From assembly GCA_011525015.1 (NCBI GenBank), contig WTJC01000038.1, positions 66,566 through 109,146 of the forward strand: a stretch of 42,581 nt of DNA, in the 5' to 3' direction. This stretch comes from Flavobacteriales bacterium (GTDB lineage: Bacteria > Bacteroidota > Bacteroidia > Flavobacteriales > Flavobacteriaceae). Positions 16,684 through 25,551 of this stretch are shown piece by piece. A program made the position numbers and the translations under genes. Below the pieces are notes generated by a model. It worked only from the letters and a program-made list of their open reading frames with translations, made no database searches and was not told the origin of the DNA. How positions within the stretch are numbered: the stretch's first letter is position 1; each line of letters starts with the position of its first letter.

Positions 16684-19085
16684 AGTAGAGGATACTTTTG
16701 AGGGTTGAGTTCGTGCATCATTCCATAAATTTTATCGAATATGCTGTTGTAATTAGGTTTTGAGAAATAATCACCATCGGAACCATAGGCAGGCCTGTGT
16801 TCTTTCGAGGATAAGGTCTGAGGTGCACTGTCTAAGTATTTGAATCCACCTTGTCGCTCAATGATTTCTTGTAAAAGGTAAGCAGAGCATCCGCCTGGAA
16901 CGTCTTCATCAATAACAAGCAAACGATTTGTCTTTTTAACACTTTCAACAGTTTCTCCTTTTTTGTCAAAAGGCCATAAGGTTTGAGCGTCAATAAGCTC
17001 TACAGAAATGTCATGTCGCTCAAGTTCTTTACAAACTTTCTGAACGATTCTAAGTGTTGATCCATAGGAAACAACGGTAATGTCTGTACCTTCTTTAATA
17101 CGTTCTATTTTACCGATTTGAAATTTAAAACTTCCAAGATTATCTGGCTTTTTTTCTTTAATTCGATAACCATTTAAACTCTCAATGAGTAATGCAGGCT
17201 CTCCTGTTTCTAATAAAGTATTGTACAGCCCAGCAGCTTGAGTCATATTTCGAGGGGCTAAAATATATACTCCTCGGAGCAAATGAATGAGTGCGCCCAT
17301 ATGAGATCCAGAATGCCAAATACCTTCTAATCGGTGTCCTCGAGTTCGAATAATCAAGGGAGCTTTTTGTTGACCGACACTGCGATATCTCAAGGTGGCT
17401 AAGTCATCACTCAATACATTGGCAGCGTATAATATGTAATCTAAATATTGAATCTCGGCGATAGGTCTAAATCCTCTTAGGGCCAACCCTATACCTTGTC
17501 CCACAATACTTGCTTCTCTAATTGAGGTGTCACTTATGCGGTCAGCACCATATTTCTCTTGTAGTCCTTCAAGTCCTTGATTTACATCGCCGATTTTACC
17601 ACAATCTTCTCCAAAAATTAAAAGGTTATCGTAGGAGCTGCAAAGGGCGTCAAAATTATCTCGTATGATAATTCTTCCATCCACCATTTTCGAGTCCTCA
17701 CCATATATAGGAGCTTCTTCTTTGATTTCTAGTGCATTGGTAGATGATTGCTCTATCAATTCACTTGAGTAGTTGTTTTGTTCTTTTGCTTCATATGCAT
17801 TCAGCCAGTCATTGAGTTGGTGCATATTCGCAAAATACAGATGAGAACTTTCTCTTTTGACTTGATAGGCGATATCTAATAGACTTCTTTTAAGTACGTA
17901 GGTCTTCGTTTTTAGTCTTTTGATTTTATCGTCAATAAAATCTTCGTTAGAATTCGATCTAAGATTATCTAAAATGGCAATAAGCCTATCTCTTTCTTCA
18001 AGTAAAGGAGTGGTGTATTCTTTCCATGCCTCATTCTTGGCCTCTTTCGCTTCTTCCTTGGAGGATTGTTCTATGGCGTCAAGTTCTTCTTTTGTGGCTA
18101 GTCCGCTTTCAATTAACCAGTTTTTGAACCCTAAATTGCAATCGTACTGTTGTTCCCATGACAAGCGCTCTTTGCTCTTGTATCTCTCATGTGAACCGGA
18201 TGTAGAATGTCCGATGGGTTGAGTCAATTCCGTAACATGAATAAGAATAGGAATGTGCTTAGTTCTGGCTATTTGCTCAGCCTTTTGATAGGTCTCAATG
18301 AGTGCTGGATAATCCCATCCTTTTACCTCAAAAATTTGATAACCTTCTAATCCTTCTTCTTTTTGAAATCCACTTAAGGCTTTAGAGATATTACTCTTAG
18401 TTGTATGTAAACTGTTGGGGACTGATATTCCGTACTCATCGTCCCAAACGCTTATCACCATTGGAACTTGTAGAACGCCGCCTGCGTTGAAGACTTCCAA
18501 AAATAAGCCCTCAGAAGTACTGGCATTACCGATAGTCCCCCAGGCTATTTCATTTCCATTTGTGCTAAAATTTGACGCATTGGAAAATTCGTTTTTTCTA
18601 TACAGTTGTGAGGCCTGAGCTAATCCTAATAGCCGGGGCATTTGACCACCTGTACAGGAAATGTCGGAACTGATATTGTATTGTTCATTTTGATTGAGCC
18701 AATTGCCATTTTCATCGAGAAATGGAGTGAGAAAATGACCTCCCATTTGCCTTCCGGCACTCATGGGTTCAAGGTTTAAATCTGTGGTTGCGTAAAGTGC
18801 ATGAAAAATTTGTTTTGCACTTAATAATTCCAAAGCCATCATGACAGTTTGGTCTCGGTAATATCCAGAACGGTGGTCTCCTTTTTTAAACACCTTTGAC
18901 CACGCTAATTGTGGTAATTCTTTTCCATCACCGAAAATTCCAAATTTCGCTTTACCTGAGAGCACTTCCTTTCTTCCGAGTAAACTGCACTCTCGAGAAA
19001 GTGTAACCAGTTTATAATCAGACAACAGTTGATTTTTAAATTCTTTGAGCGAAAGAGAAGCAGTAGAATTAGAAAACTGTGTCAT
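16680..19085 (-). CDS. Branched-chain-type 2-oxoacid dehydrogenase E1, fused alpha and beta subunits
   Basis: 801-aa fusion of the two E1 subunits of a thiamine-diphosphate (ThDP) 2-oxoacid dehydrogenase complex, probably acting on branched-chain 2-oxoacids to supply acyl-CoAs for iso-fatty acids. The alpha half (to ~420) has the YYRDQT region, GRQMGGHF (111-118), GNASTSEG (186-193) and WDDEYGISV (214-222). The beta half (~465-801) has FGEDCGKIGDVNQGLEGL, DTSIREASIVGQGIG and EIQYLDYI, plus a transketolase C-terminal domain with LLVIDEDVPGG. The ThDP motif is unusual: GNA replaces GDG, and WDDEYG replaces the second motif's Asn-Asn. I believe flavobacterial fused E1s share this. E2 and E3 are not in the window. 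Confidence 0.88.
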   Translation of the reverse strand: MTQFSNSTASLSLKEFKNQLLSDYKLVTLSRECSLLGRKEVLSGKAKFGIFGDGKELPQLAWSKVFKKGDHRSGYYRDQTVMMALELLSAKQIFHALYATTDLNLEPMSAGRQMGGHFLTPFLDENGNWLNQNEQYNISSDISCTGGQMPRLLGLAQASQLYRKNEFSNASNFSTNGNEIAWGTIGNASTSEGLFLEVFNAGGVLQVPMVISVWDDEYGISVPNSLHTTKSNISKALSGFQKEEGLEGYQIFEVKGWDYPALIETYQKAEQIARTKHIPILIHVTELTQPIGHSTSGSHERYKSKERLSWEQQYDCNLGFKNWLIESGLATKEELDAIEQSSKEEAKEAKNEAWKEYTTPLLEERDRLIAILDNLRSNSNEDFIDDKIKRLKTKTYVLKRSLLDIAYQVKRESSHLYFANMHQLNDWLNAYEAKEQNNYSSELIEQSSTNALEIKEEAPIYGEDSKMVDGRIIIRDNFDALCSSYDNLLIFGEDCGKIGDVNQGLEGLQEKYGADRISDTSIREASIVGQGIGLALRGFRPIAEIQYLDYILYAANVLSDDLATLRYRSVGQQKAPLIIRTRGHRLEGIWHSGSHMGALIHLLRGVYILAPRNMTQAAGLYNTLLETGEPALLIESLNGYRIKEKKPDNLGSFKFQIGKIERIKEGTDITVVSYGSTLRIVQKVCKELERHDISVELIDAQTLWPFDKKGETVESVKKTNRLLVIDEDVPGGCSAYLLQEIIERQGGFKYLDSAPQTLSSKEHRPAYGSDGDYFSKPNYNSIFDKIYGMMHELNPQKYPLL

Positions 19086-19099
19086 GCTTTGGTTTTGTG

Positions 19100-19107
19100 C
19101 AAAAATA
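19100..19107 (-). promoter_or_regulatory. -7 promoter element of the E1 dehydrogenase gene
   Basis: TATTTTTG on the minus strand is an exact TAnnTTTG match, ending 15 bp before the ATG at 19085. No clear -33 TTG stands at the proper distance, but the position suggests the E1 gene can be transcribed separately from the gene group behind it. Confidence 0.45.
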
Positions 19108-19131
19108 ATAAAACTTATAAAGGCTCCTAAT

Positions 19132-21969
19132 TTATAGCCATTTCCGAGTAAAAAGAGATCCTATGGTTTGTGGACTTAAACTCAGAACAAACCTAATTTT
19201 TTCTGGATAGGCATAATCTGATATTTGCCAGCCATTACTGTTGTAAACCGGAAAATAAAGCTCTAAATAATCAGTGACTAAATTTAAACGTATACCAGTA
19301 TCATAGAAGGATTTGATCGATTGTCCTTTGTTTTTTCCAATTCCAAAATCAAAATAGGCTTCAACATATCTATAGAGGTTGATAGAACTATTTAAGGAAG
19401 CTAAACCTTTATTAAAAAAGCGGTTCTCAAATTTACTTTTAAACCCTCCCTCGGCCATAATAAATTGTTGGCTAAAAAAACCATCCTCTTCAGATCGCCC
19501 GATATAATCGAGATCAAATAGGTAATCAGAAGGCTTGTCTAATGCAAAACTGAAAAAATCATTGTTGGTATTGTTATTTACAAAGTAGCCGGCAAACAAT
19601 CTTAAATTGAGCTGTGTGTTGTTATTAAACAGAAATCGTCTCTCAAATTCAGCGGAGAGTTTTGTGAAATTTTTAGCCAGTTGAGCATCTACATAATTCT
19701 TCTTATAAAGAATCAGGTTGTTTTCTATATTGGTGTAACGTGCATTTAAAATGCTATAATCTGGTGTGATATTTTCAACCGTTACACTCGGATCGATAGT
19801 CCGAAAGACATTTCGCATTCGCACTAAAAGTATTTTTCTCAAATTACGGGTGCGATCTTTAGCTCTCCATAGCCAGGCGGCTGATGGAGTGATGGTGCTG
19901 TATCTACTGTTTGTTTCAAAGTGATAGGTTCCCGCCGAAAGTGTAAACCGCGTCAGGTATTGTGTTTTGTCGTGCTTTCTCAAGTTCAGAATAAAAGAAC
20001 TCGAACCGATGAGGGTTTTTTCTTTTGAAGAATAGGAGGGTGCCACTTGAAACTGAAAAGTCTGGTCATATAGCCCATCGTTATTCAGTAAAAGCCCGGC
20101 TACAATACCGTCGTATAGATTGTAACTAAATATCGGTGTGTAGAGCAATAAATTTTGTTTGGCACTTTGTATGTCCTTTAAAAACTTCAGTCTAATATTT
20201 TTATTAAAAAGAGTTGACTGATTTAGTTTTTTATAATCGTTATAGGGATTATAGTCAATGCCTGTTAGTGGGTAATTAACTGCTACAGCGGTATAATTTT
20301 CATTTTTAGTCTCAATGACCTGCTCTGAAGTAAAGCCTGAAAGCCACTCTGATTTTACCAGGCTGTCGTTTTGAAAATAATTCAAAGCGAGTGGAGGGGA
20401 TTGATTTCCTTTGTTTTGAACTGTTATTTTAAGGGAATCTGTTGAGTCGTACTCTACCTTTTTTAAGGCGTAATCTGTTCGGTTTACTTGGTTTATGTGC
20501 TGCTCAAACATCCAGTTCAGATTCGATTGAAGCGAGTTTTCTAAATGAGTTTGAAATTTATCCGTATCAATTTGATTTCTGAGCGTTGTATGCTCTAAAA
20601 ATGCTACTATAGATTGCTTGACAGTTGATGAATTGAAGTAAGCAGACAAATGATCAAGGGCTAAACCCGCGTGATAAGGGTTTGCAACTTCATAATTGTA
20701 CTTAATTTGTTTTTCAGAACTGGTAGATAGCGGCTGGTCTAAATTATTGTAAGCACCAATCTTATACATGATTTCGAATAAGTCTCTGGTGTTCAATGAA
20801 GAAAATTCATAAGAGCGTATAGGCCATTTAGCGGCAAACCTTCCTAATAACAATTCGTCTTTGTAATAGGTTTTTAAATAGTCCTTTAGAATGAATTGCA
20901 ATAAAGCGTTGTGAATCCATTTTTGTTTTCTCAAATCGATGTGATAATATTTTCGTAAAATTCGATCGCTTAAAGAATTCAGAAGGTTCATTTCAAAAAC
21001 ATGCTCGTTGTCATATAAATTGATAAATGAGGGGAGCTCCGACAATCCAAAAACACTCGTTTTTTTAAATTCATTTTCGTCAATTGTAAAATGAAACGCT
21101 TCCTCGTTTTTGAAAATTGAAGACAAGTATTTGGTCACCTTGGCCATGCTCAAATCTTGCTTGGTGCTTTGGCTCGATAAAAAATTTTCATTCAAGTGTA
21201 ATTTTTCAAATTCTCTTGAGCTAAAGGGTCTTTTGGAGAGATAAAAGGAAGGATTTGAGGCTGTTGTTTCAAGAAATCTTCCATCTTTAAATTTGAGATT
21301 ACTGTATAAATTAAGGTCAGTACGGTTTATAAACTCTATGTCATATGTGCTGACGGGATTGTATTGGTCGTTTAGATTGTGATTGGCATAGGTCGCAAAA
21401 TTGTTGTGTTCAGTATTTAATTCACAATTCAAGAGTAAAAAGTTGGTGAGTTTAATGTAGTTGGAGTCGTAACCGTAGTTGGTAAATTTTGAATCGGGTA
21501 GTTTAAGGCGATAGTTTAAAACGATCTTCAAGCGCTCACCTGATTTTATGGGCTCTACTAGTTTTAGTTTAAAAATATCAGCTTCAGTATACTCTGGAAG
21601 TAAAGTATCCTTGCCTACTGCAATGAAATTGATTTGAGTAAACCCTTTGCGTTCATCGGAGGAGAGATGAAATGCTTTTTTAAAATCACTAATAAATTCC
21701 TCGGCTAATTTTGAGGTTTTAGAACTATAGGCATTGTTCCAATCGTAAAAATAAAGCTCCGATAATGCTTCTGAACTGCTGTTGGTCCATTCATTTGTTT
21801 GAGAAACTTCAACTAAATCACTATTTGCATTTAAGATAATCCTTGCATTGACCTTAGTGAAGTTGGACGTATGCTGTGCAAATGACCAAGAAGAACAGGT
21901 GAACAAAACAAATGTAAAACCCCTGAAAAGGATAGATCTTGATTTATGTGACAGCGCAGTGTATTTCAT
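19132..21969 (-). CDS. M1-peptidase-like exported protein with C-terminal beta-barrel-like region; zinc motif missing
   Basis: 945 aa. An N-terminal signal peptide ends near SWSFAQ (about residue 32). The next ~180 residues match the beta-sandwich start of a Bacteroidota M1-type (aminopeptidase N-like) family: NEWTNSSSEALSELYFYDWNNAYSSK and DERKGFTQI. The middle helical part (300-500) follows the M1 order, but I find no HEXXH and no downstream catalytic Glu: WIHNALLQF stands where WLxEG would be. The last ~350 residues alternate like outer-membrane beta-strands and end RKWL. I recall relatives in other flavobacteria that also lack HEXXH. It starts 10 bp after uvrA, so it is probably in the same transcript. 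Function unknown. Confidence 0.7.
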   Translation of the reverse strand: MKYTALSHKSRSILFRGFTFVLFTCSSWSFAQHTSNFTKVNARIILNANSDLVEVSQTNEWTNSSSEALSELYFYDWNNAYSSKTSKLAEEFISDFKKAFHLSSDERKGFTQINFIAVGKDTLLPEYTEADIFKLKLVEPIKSGERLKIVLNYRLKLPDSKFTNYGYDSNYIKLTNFLLLNCELNTEHNNFATYANHNLNDQYNPVSTYDIEFINRTDLNLYSNLKFKDGRFLETTASNPSFYLSKRPFSSREFEKLHLNENFLSSQSTKQDLSMAKVTKYLSSIFKNEEAFHFTIDENEFKKTSVFGLSELPSFINLYDNEHVFEMNLLNSLSDRILRKYYHIDLRKQKWIHNALLQFILKDYLKTYYKDELLLGRFAAKWPIRSYEFSSLNTRDLFEIMYKIGAYNNLDQPLSTSSEKQIKYNYEVANPYHAGLALDHLSAYFNSSTVKQSIVAFLEHTTLRNQIDTDKFQTHLENSLQSNLNWMFEQHINQVNRTDYALKKVEYDSTDSLKITVQNKGNQSPPLALNYFQNDSLVKSEWLSGFTSEQVIETKNENYTAVAVNYPLTGIDYNPYNDYKKLNQSTLFNKNIRLKFLKDIQSAKQNLLLYTPIFSYNLYDGIVAGLLLNNDGLYDQTFQFQVAPSYSSKEKTLIGSSSFILNLRKHDKTQYLTRFTLSAGTYHFETNSRYSTITPSAAWLWRAKDRTRNLRKILLVRMRNVFRTIDPSVTVENITPDYSILNARYTNIENNLILYKKNYVDAQLAKNFTKLSAEFERRFLFNNNTQLNLRLFAGYFVNNNTNNDFFSFALDKPSDYLFDLDYIGRSEEDGFFSQQFIMAEGGFKSKFENRFFNKGLASLNSSINLYRYVEAYFDFGIGKNKGQSIKSFYDTGIRLNLVTDYLELYFPVYNSNGWQISDYAYPEKIRFVLSLSPQTIGSLFTRKWL

Positions 21970-21979
21970 GAGGTGTTTG

Positions 21980-24802
21980 TCAGAGTACTTCTTTTAAGTA
22001 ATGGCCAGTGTAGCTCGATTTTGATTTGATCAGTTGTTCTGGTGTTCCTTGAGCCACAATTGTTCCACCTTTTTTTCCTCCTTCAGGACCTATGTCAATA
22101 ATATAGTCTGCCAATTTGATTACGTCTAAATTATGTTCAATAATCAGTACGGTATTACCTCTGTCTACTAATTTATGAATTACTTCCATCAATATTCGAA
22201 TATCTTCAAAATGTAAACCAGTTGTTGGTTCGTCAAGAATATAAAAGGTGTTTCCCGTATCGCGCTTTGAGAGTTCTGTCGCCAATTTCACTCTTTGAGC
22301 CTCTCCTCCAGAGAGTGTGGTAGACTGCTGACCGAGCGTAATATAACCTAAACCAACGTCTTGTATGGTCTTGAGTTTTCTATAAATTTTAGGAATAGCT
22401 TCAAAAAAAGCGACCGCTTCATTGATGGTCATTTCTAGAACATCTGAAATGGTTTTTCCTTTATACCTTATTTCAAGTGTTTCTCTGTTAAACCTTTTGC
22501 CATTGCATTGTTCACAATTGACGTATACATCGGGTAAAAAATTCATTTCTATAACCCTTAATCCGCCTCCCATGCAGGTTTCACATCTACCGCCTTTGAC
22601 GTTAAAACTAAATCGCCCTGGCTTATATCCTCGTATAACAGCCTCTGTTGTTTTAGAAAACAAGTTTCTGATTTCACTAAATACACCGGTGTATGTGGCA
22701 GGATTTGACCTTGGTGTACGTCCAATCGGGCTCTGATTGACATCGATAACCTTATCACAATACTCAAGTCCTTTAATGCGTTTGTAAGGCAAGATTTCCA
22801 TGACCCCCTTGAAGTAGTGATTGTTTAAAATGGGATAGAGGGTACCGTTGATTAGGGTCGATTTTCCGCTTCCTGAAACCCCACTTACCACAGTGAGTGT
22901 TCCCAAAGGAATTTTAAGATCTACTTTCTTTAAATTATGGCCAGAACAACTAAATAATTCAATGGCATTTCCATTTCCTTTTCTTCTTTTTTTAGGGATT
23001 TCAATTTTTTTGGCTCTTGCAATGTATTGCGCCGTAAGTGTATTTGAGTTTTTTAAATCTTTCGGACTGCTTTGAGAGACAATTTCACCACCGTGTCTTC
23101 CGGCTCCTGGACCTATGTCAATGACGTGATCTGCTTTTAGAATCATGTCCTCGTCGTGTTCAACGACTAATACAGTGTTTCCTAAGTCTCTTAGCTGTAA
23201 TAAAGAAGATATCAGTTTGTTGTTGTCTCTTTGATGAAGACCTATACTTGGTTCATCTAAGATATAGAGTACGCCGACGAGCTGAGCGCCGATTTGAGTT
23301 GCTAAACGAATTCGTTGAGCCTCACCTCCAGATAAGCTTTTTGAGCTTCTATTTAGGGTGAGATAATGCAAACCAACATCGAGCAAGAATTGAATCCTGG
23401 CGTTAATCTCTTTGAGTATTTCTCCGGCTATTTGCTTTTTCTCAGCATTTAGTTTTACATAGAGCTTGCTGAAAAAGTGTTTGAGTTCTTCCAAATCGAG
23501 CTGTACCAAATCAGCTATACTTTTTTGCTCAATTTTAAAATGTAATGCTTCTTTCTTTAACCTAGATCCCTGACAATCAGCGCACTGTTCTTCTTTGAGA
23601 TATTCTTTGGCCCATCGCTTAATACTTGAAGAGTCACTGTCATTGTATTGGTTGATAATGAATGAATAAACGCCTTCAAAATCAATTTCATAGTTACGGG
23701 TTACACCTAAGCTTTTGGAAGGGATTTCGAATTTTTCATTTCCTCCATTTAAAATGAAGTCCAAGGCCTCTTTAGGTATTTTATTAATGGGTTGGGAGAG
23801 CGAAAATTTATAGCGTATGGCAATTTGCTCTAATTGCTTAAAGGTCCAATTGTTTTTCTTTTCCCCTAAGGGTTCAATTCCTCCATTTTCAATGCTGATC
23901 TTATCGTTTGGAATTACCTTTTCTCTATTGATGGTGTGAACAAAAGAAAGTCCTTTGCAATTGGGACACATTCCTTTAGGTGAATTAAAAGAGAATGAAT
24001 TGGGTTCGGGTAATTCATAGGAGATTCCGGTATCAGGACACATTAAATTTCGACTAAAAAAACGAATTGAATTGTCTTCTTCATTAAATACTAAAAGTGC
24101 GTTATCTCCCTCTGACATCGCCGATTGAACTGAATTCAATAACCTTTTTTCAGAAGACTCAGTAGGTATCAGGCGGTCCACCAATACTTCAATATCGTGA
24201 ATTTTATAGCGATCAACCTTCATGCCTGGAGTCAATTCTTGAATGGCACCGTCTATTCTAACTTTTAGGTATCCTTTTTTACGAATGGATTCAAAAAGTT
24301 CTCTGTAATGGCCTTTTCTCGATTTGATCAGGGGAGCTAGTATTCCAATTTTTCGGTCTTTGTATTCTTCTAGAATTAAAGAAACAATTTGTTCATCGGT
24401 ATAACTGACCATTAATTTGTTCGTGGTGAGGCTGTAGGCATCAGCTATACGCGCATACAACAATCGAATAAAATCATAGATTTCTGTGATTGTCCCTACC
24501 GTTGAACGAGGAGATTTATTGGTTGTTTTTTGCTCGATTGCAATAACAGGTGACAGCCCTTCGATTTTATCTACATCTGGCCGCTCTAAATTCCCTAAAA
24601 ATTGTCTGGCATAAGCGTTAAAGGTCTCCATATATCGACGTTGACCTTCAGCATAAATAGTATCGAAGGCTAAGGAAGATTTGCCGCTTCCCGAGAGACC
24701 TGTAATAACAACGAGCTGGTCTCGATCAAAACTCAGACTCACATTTTTTAAATTGTGGGTACGGGCATTGATGACCTGAATTTGGTTATTTTCTTTTTGC
24801 AT
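21980..24802 (-). CDS. uvrA: Excinuclease ABC subunit A
   Basis: Damage-recognition ATPase of nucleotide excision repair, 940 aa, full length. It has two ABC modules: first Walker A GLSGSGKS (35-42) and signature SLSGGEAQRIRLATQIG; second Walker A GVSGSGKS and signature TLSGGEAQRVKLATELS, with LDEPTTGLHFEDI. Zinc-binding Cys pairs are present: CPNCKG, CADCQG, and CETCMGGG with CEQCNGKRF. The UvrB/DNA-binding insertion lies between the first Walker A and its signature. It starts 36 bp after the DUF4130-type gene and only 10 bp before the M1-like gene. Its upstream space has no exact TAnnTTTG, so it probably depends on the operator-controlled promoter at 25493-25500 (inference). Confidence 0.97.
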   Translation of the reverse strand: MQKENNQIQVINARTHNLKNVSLSFDRDQLVVITGLSGSGKSSLAFDTIYAEGQRRYMETFNAYARQFLGNLERPDVDKIEGLSPVIAIEQKTTNKSPRSTVGTITEIYDFIRLLYARIADAYSLTTNKLMVSYTDEQIVSLILEEYKDRKIGILAPLIKSRKGHYRELFESIRKKGYLKVRIDGAIQELTPGMKVDRYKIHDIEVLVDRLIPTESSEKRLLNSVQSAMSEGDNALLVFNEEDNSIRFFSRNLMCPDTGISYELPEPNSFSFNSPKGMCPNCKGLSFVHTINREKVIPNDKISIENGGIEPLGEKKNNWTFKQLEQIAIRYKFSLSQPINKIPKEALDFILNGGNEKFEIPSKSLGVTRNYEIDFEGVYSFIINQYNDSDSSSIKRWAKEYLKEEQCADCQGSRLKKEALHFKIEQKSIADLVQLDLEELKHFFSKLYVKLNAEKKQIAGEILKEINARIQFLLDVGLHYLTLNRSSKSLSGGEAQRIRLATQIGAQLVGVLYILDEPSIGLHQRDNNKLISSLLQLRDLGNTVLVVEHDEDMILKADHVIDIGPGAGRHGGEIVSQSSPKDLKNSNTLTAQYIARAKKIEIPKKRRKGNGNAIELFSCSGHNLKKVDLKIPLGTLTVVSGVSGSGKSTLINGTLYPILNNHYFKGVMEILPYKRIKGLEYCDKVIDVNQSPIGRTPRSNPATYTGVFSEIRNLFSKTTEAVIRGYKPGRFSFNVKGGRCETCMGGGLRVIEMNFLPDVYVNCEQCNGKRFNRETLEIRYKGKTISDVLEMTINEAVAFFEAIPKIYRKLKTIQDVGLGYITLGQQSTTLSGGEAQRVKLATELSKRDTGNTFYILDEPTTGLHFEDIRILMEVIHKLVDRGNTVLIIEHNLDVIKLADYIIDIGPEGGKKGGTIVAQGTPEQLIKSKSSYTGHYLKEVL

Positions 24803-24838
24803 AGCTTATCTAAGCGTAAAAATACCAAATTCACATTG

Positions 24839-25462
24839 TTATACCGCTAATTTGAATGCATTCATTTCGATTGATGAAAACATCTTTTTTTCTCTTGGAT
24901 TGACTTTTTTGGATGTAAATTTATTGTCGTTAAACTGAATACAGTGATTTTGATAACTATTTACGATTTGCCATTCTTCGTGATGCGCATATAGTTGACG
25001 AATGGTCTTAGTCAAAAGAAACTCTACCTTGTATTTTGATTGTATATAAAGTGTGGTCGAGTTGTTAAGTTGTGCGTTATAACGCAAGTAGGAGAGAATT
25101 CTATTTTTTTCTCGATCAATCTTTTGAGCATTCTTTTCGATTTGTATGTATTCTTTTTTTGATAACTCTTTATTGTTCGCAATCTTTAATAGTAAAGACA
25201 ACACGAATTTTTCATCTTCATTGGCTAAGAAAGACTTATAAACTTGATCAGTACCAATTGAAGAATTTCTGCGCAGTAGAATCCAAATGTGTTTGGCTAC
25301 CTCATTATCTGTGTTTACTATTTCATATTCATCAAATAAATTCGCTTGATTTCTGTTTGAAACACTGAAAACCTCAAAGTTCTTTGGTGCTGAATTTCGC
25401 AACAAGGAATTTAAAAGCGTTAGAATGCCATTAAAGGTGCCGTCGTAAAAGTAATTTTTCAT
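24839..25462 (-). CDS. DUF4130/TIGR03915-type DNA-repair-associated protein
   Basis: 207-aa protein matching the TIGR03915/DUF4130 family: the start YFYDGTFNGILTLL, the NLFDEYEIVNTDNEVAKHIW region, FLANEDEKFVLSLL, QKIDREKNRILSYLRYN and a late LYAHHEEWQIVNSY segment. Family members normally lie next to a radical-SAM protein resembling spore-photoproduct lyase and are annotated as putative DNA repair or modification proteins. That partner is not in this window. The gene is first in a minus-strand group with uvrA. Its ATG is directly followed upstream by a palindromic operator box, with three more boxes in the 90 bp to the divergent XRE-S24 repressor. No biochemical activity is established to my knowledge. 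Confidence 0.82.
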   Translation of the reverse strand: MKNYFYDGTFNGILTLLNSLLRNSAPKNFEVFSVSNRNQANLFDEYEIVNTDNEVAKHIWILLRRNSSIGTDQVYKSFLANEDEKFVLSLLLKIANNKELSKKEYIQIEKNAQKIDREKNRILSYLRYNAQLNNSTTLYIQSKYKVEFLLTKTIRQLYAHHEEWQIVNSYQNHCIQFNDNKFTSKKVNPREKKMFSSIEMNAFKLAV

Positions 25463-25531
25463 GGAATATTTCCTTTTTAGTTGGATTTATTCCAAATATA
25501 GGAATATTTCCATTACTTGGAAAATTTCCAA
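25463..25531. repeat. Four-copy operator cluster, GGA-N5-TCC palindromes
   Basis: Four palindromic boxes fill the space between the two divergent genes: GGAATATTTCC (25463-25473), TTGGATTTATTCCAA (25481-25495), GGAATATTTCC (25501-25511) and TTGGAAAATTTCCAA (25517-25531). The last is a perfect 15-bp palindrome. Centres are 20, 18 and 18 bp apart. Box 2 overlaps the -7 element of the minus-strand promoter and box 4 overlaps the -33 TTG of the plus-strand promoter, so bound protein should block both. The natural candidate is the adjacent XRE-S24 repressor (inference). Confidence 0.85.
25493..25500 (-). promoter_or_regulatory. -7 element of the DUF4130-uvrA promoter
   Basis: TATATTTG on the minus strand is an exact TAnnTTTG match about 30 bp before the ATG at 25462. 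It overlaps operator box 2 and abuts box 3. No perfect TTG lies 17-23 bp upstream; box 4 covers that area. The promoter may be weak or tightly repressed. Confidence 0.65.
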
Positions 25532-25547
25532 AAAATATTTATGTTTG
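25517..25547 (+). promoter_or_regulatory. Promoter of the XRE-S24 repressor gene
   Basis: TTG (25517-25519... read as the TTG beginning at 25517 or 25518 within TTGG) is followed about 20 bp later by TATGTTTG (25540-25547), an exact TAnnTTTG. The ATG at 25552 is only 4 bp beyond, so the mRNA is probably leaderless. The -33 part lies inside operator box 4, which suggests autorepression. Confidence 0.7.
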
Positions 25548-25551
25548 AAGT

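Noticed and set aside
16680-19085. E1 fusion as a pseudogene because of the changed ThDP motif
   Set aside because: The frame is intact over 801 codons, other motifs are conserved and I recall the same variant in related genomes.
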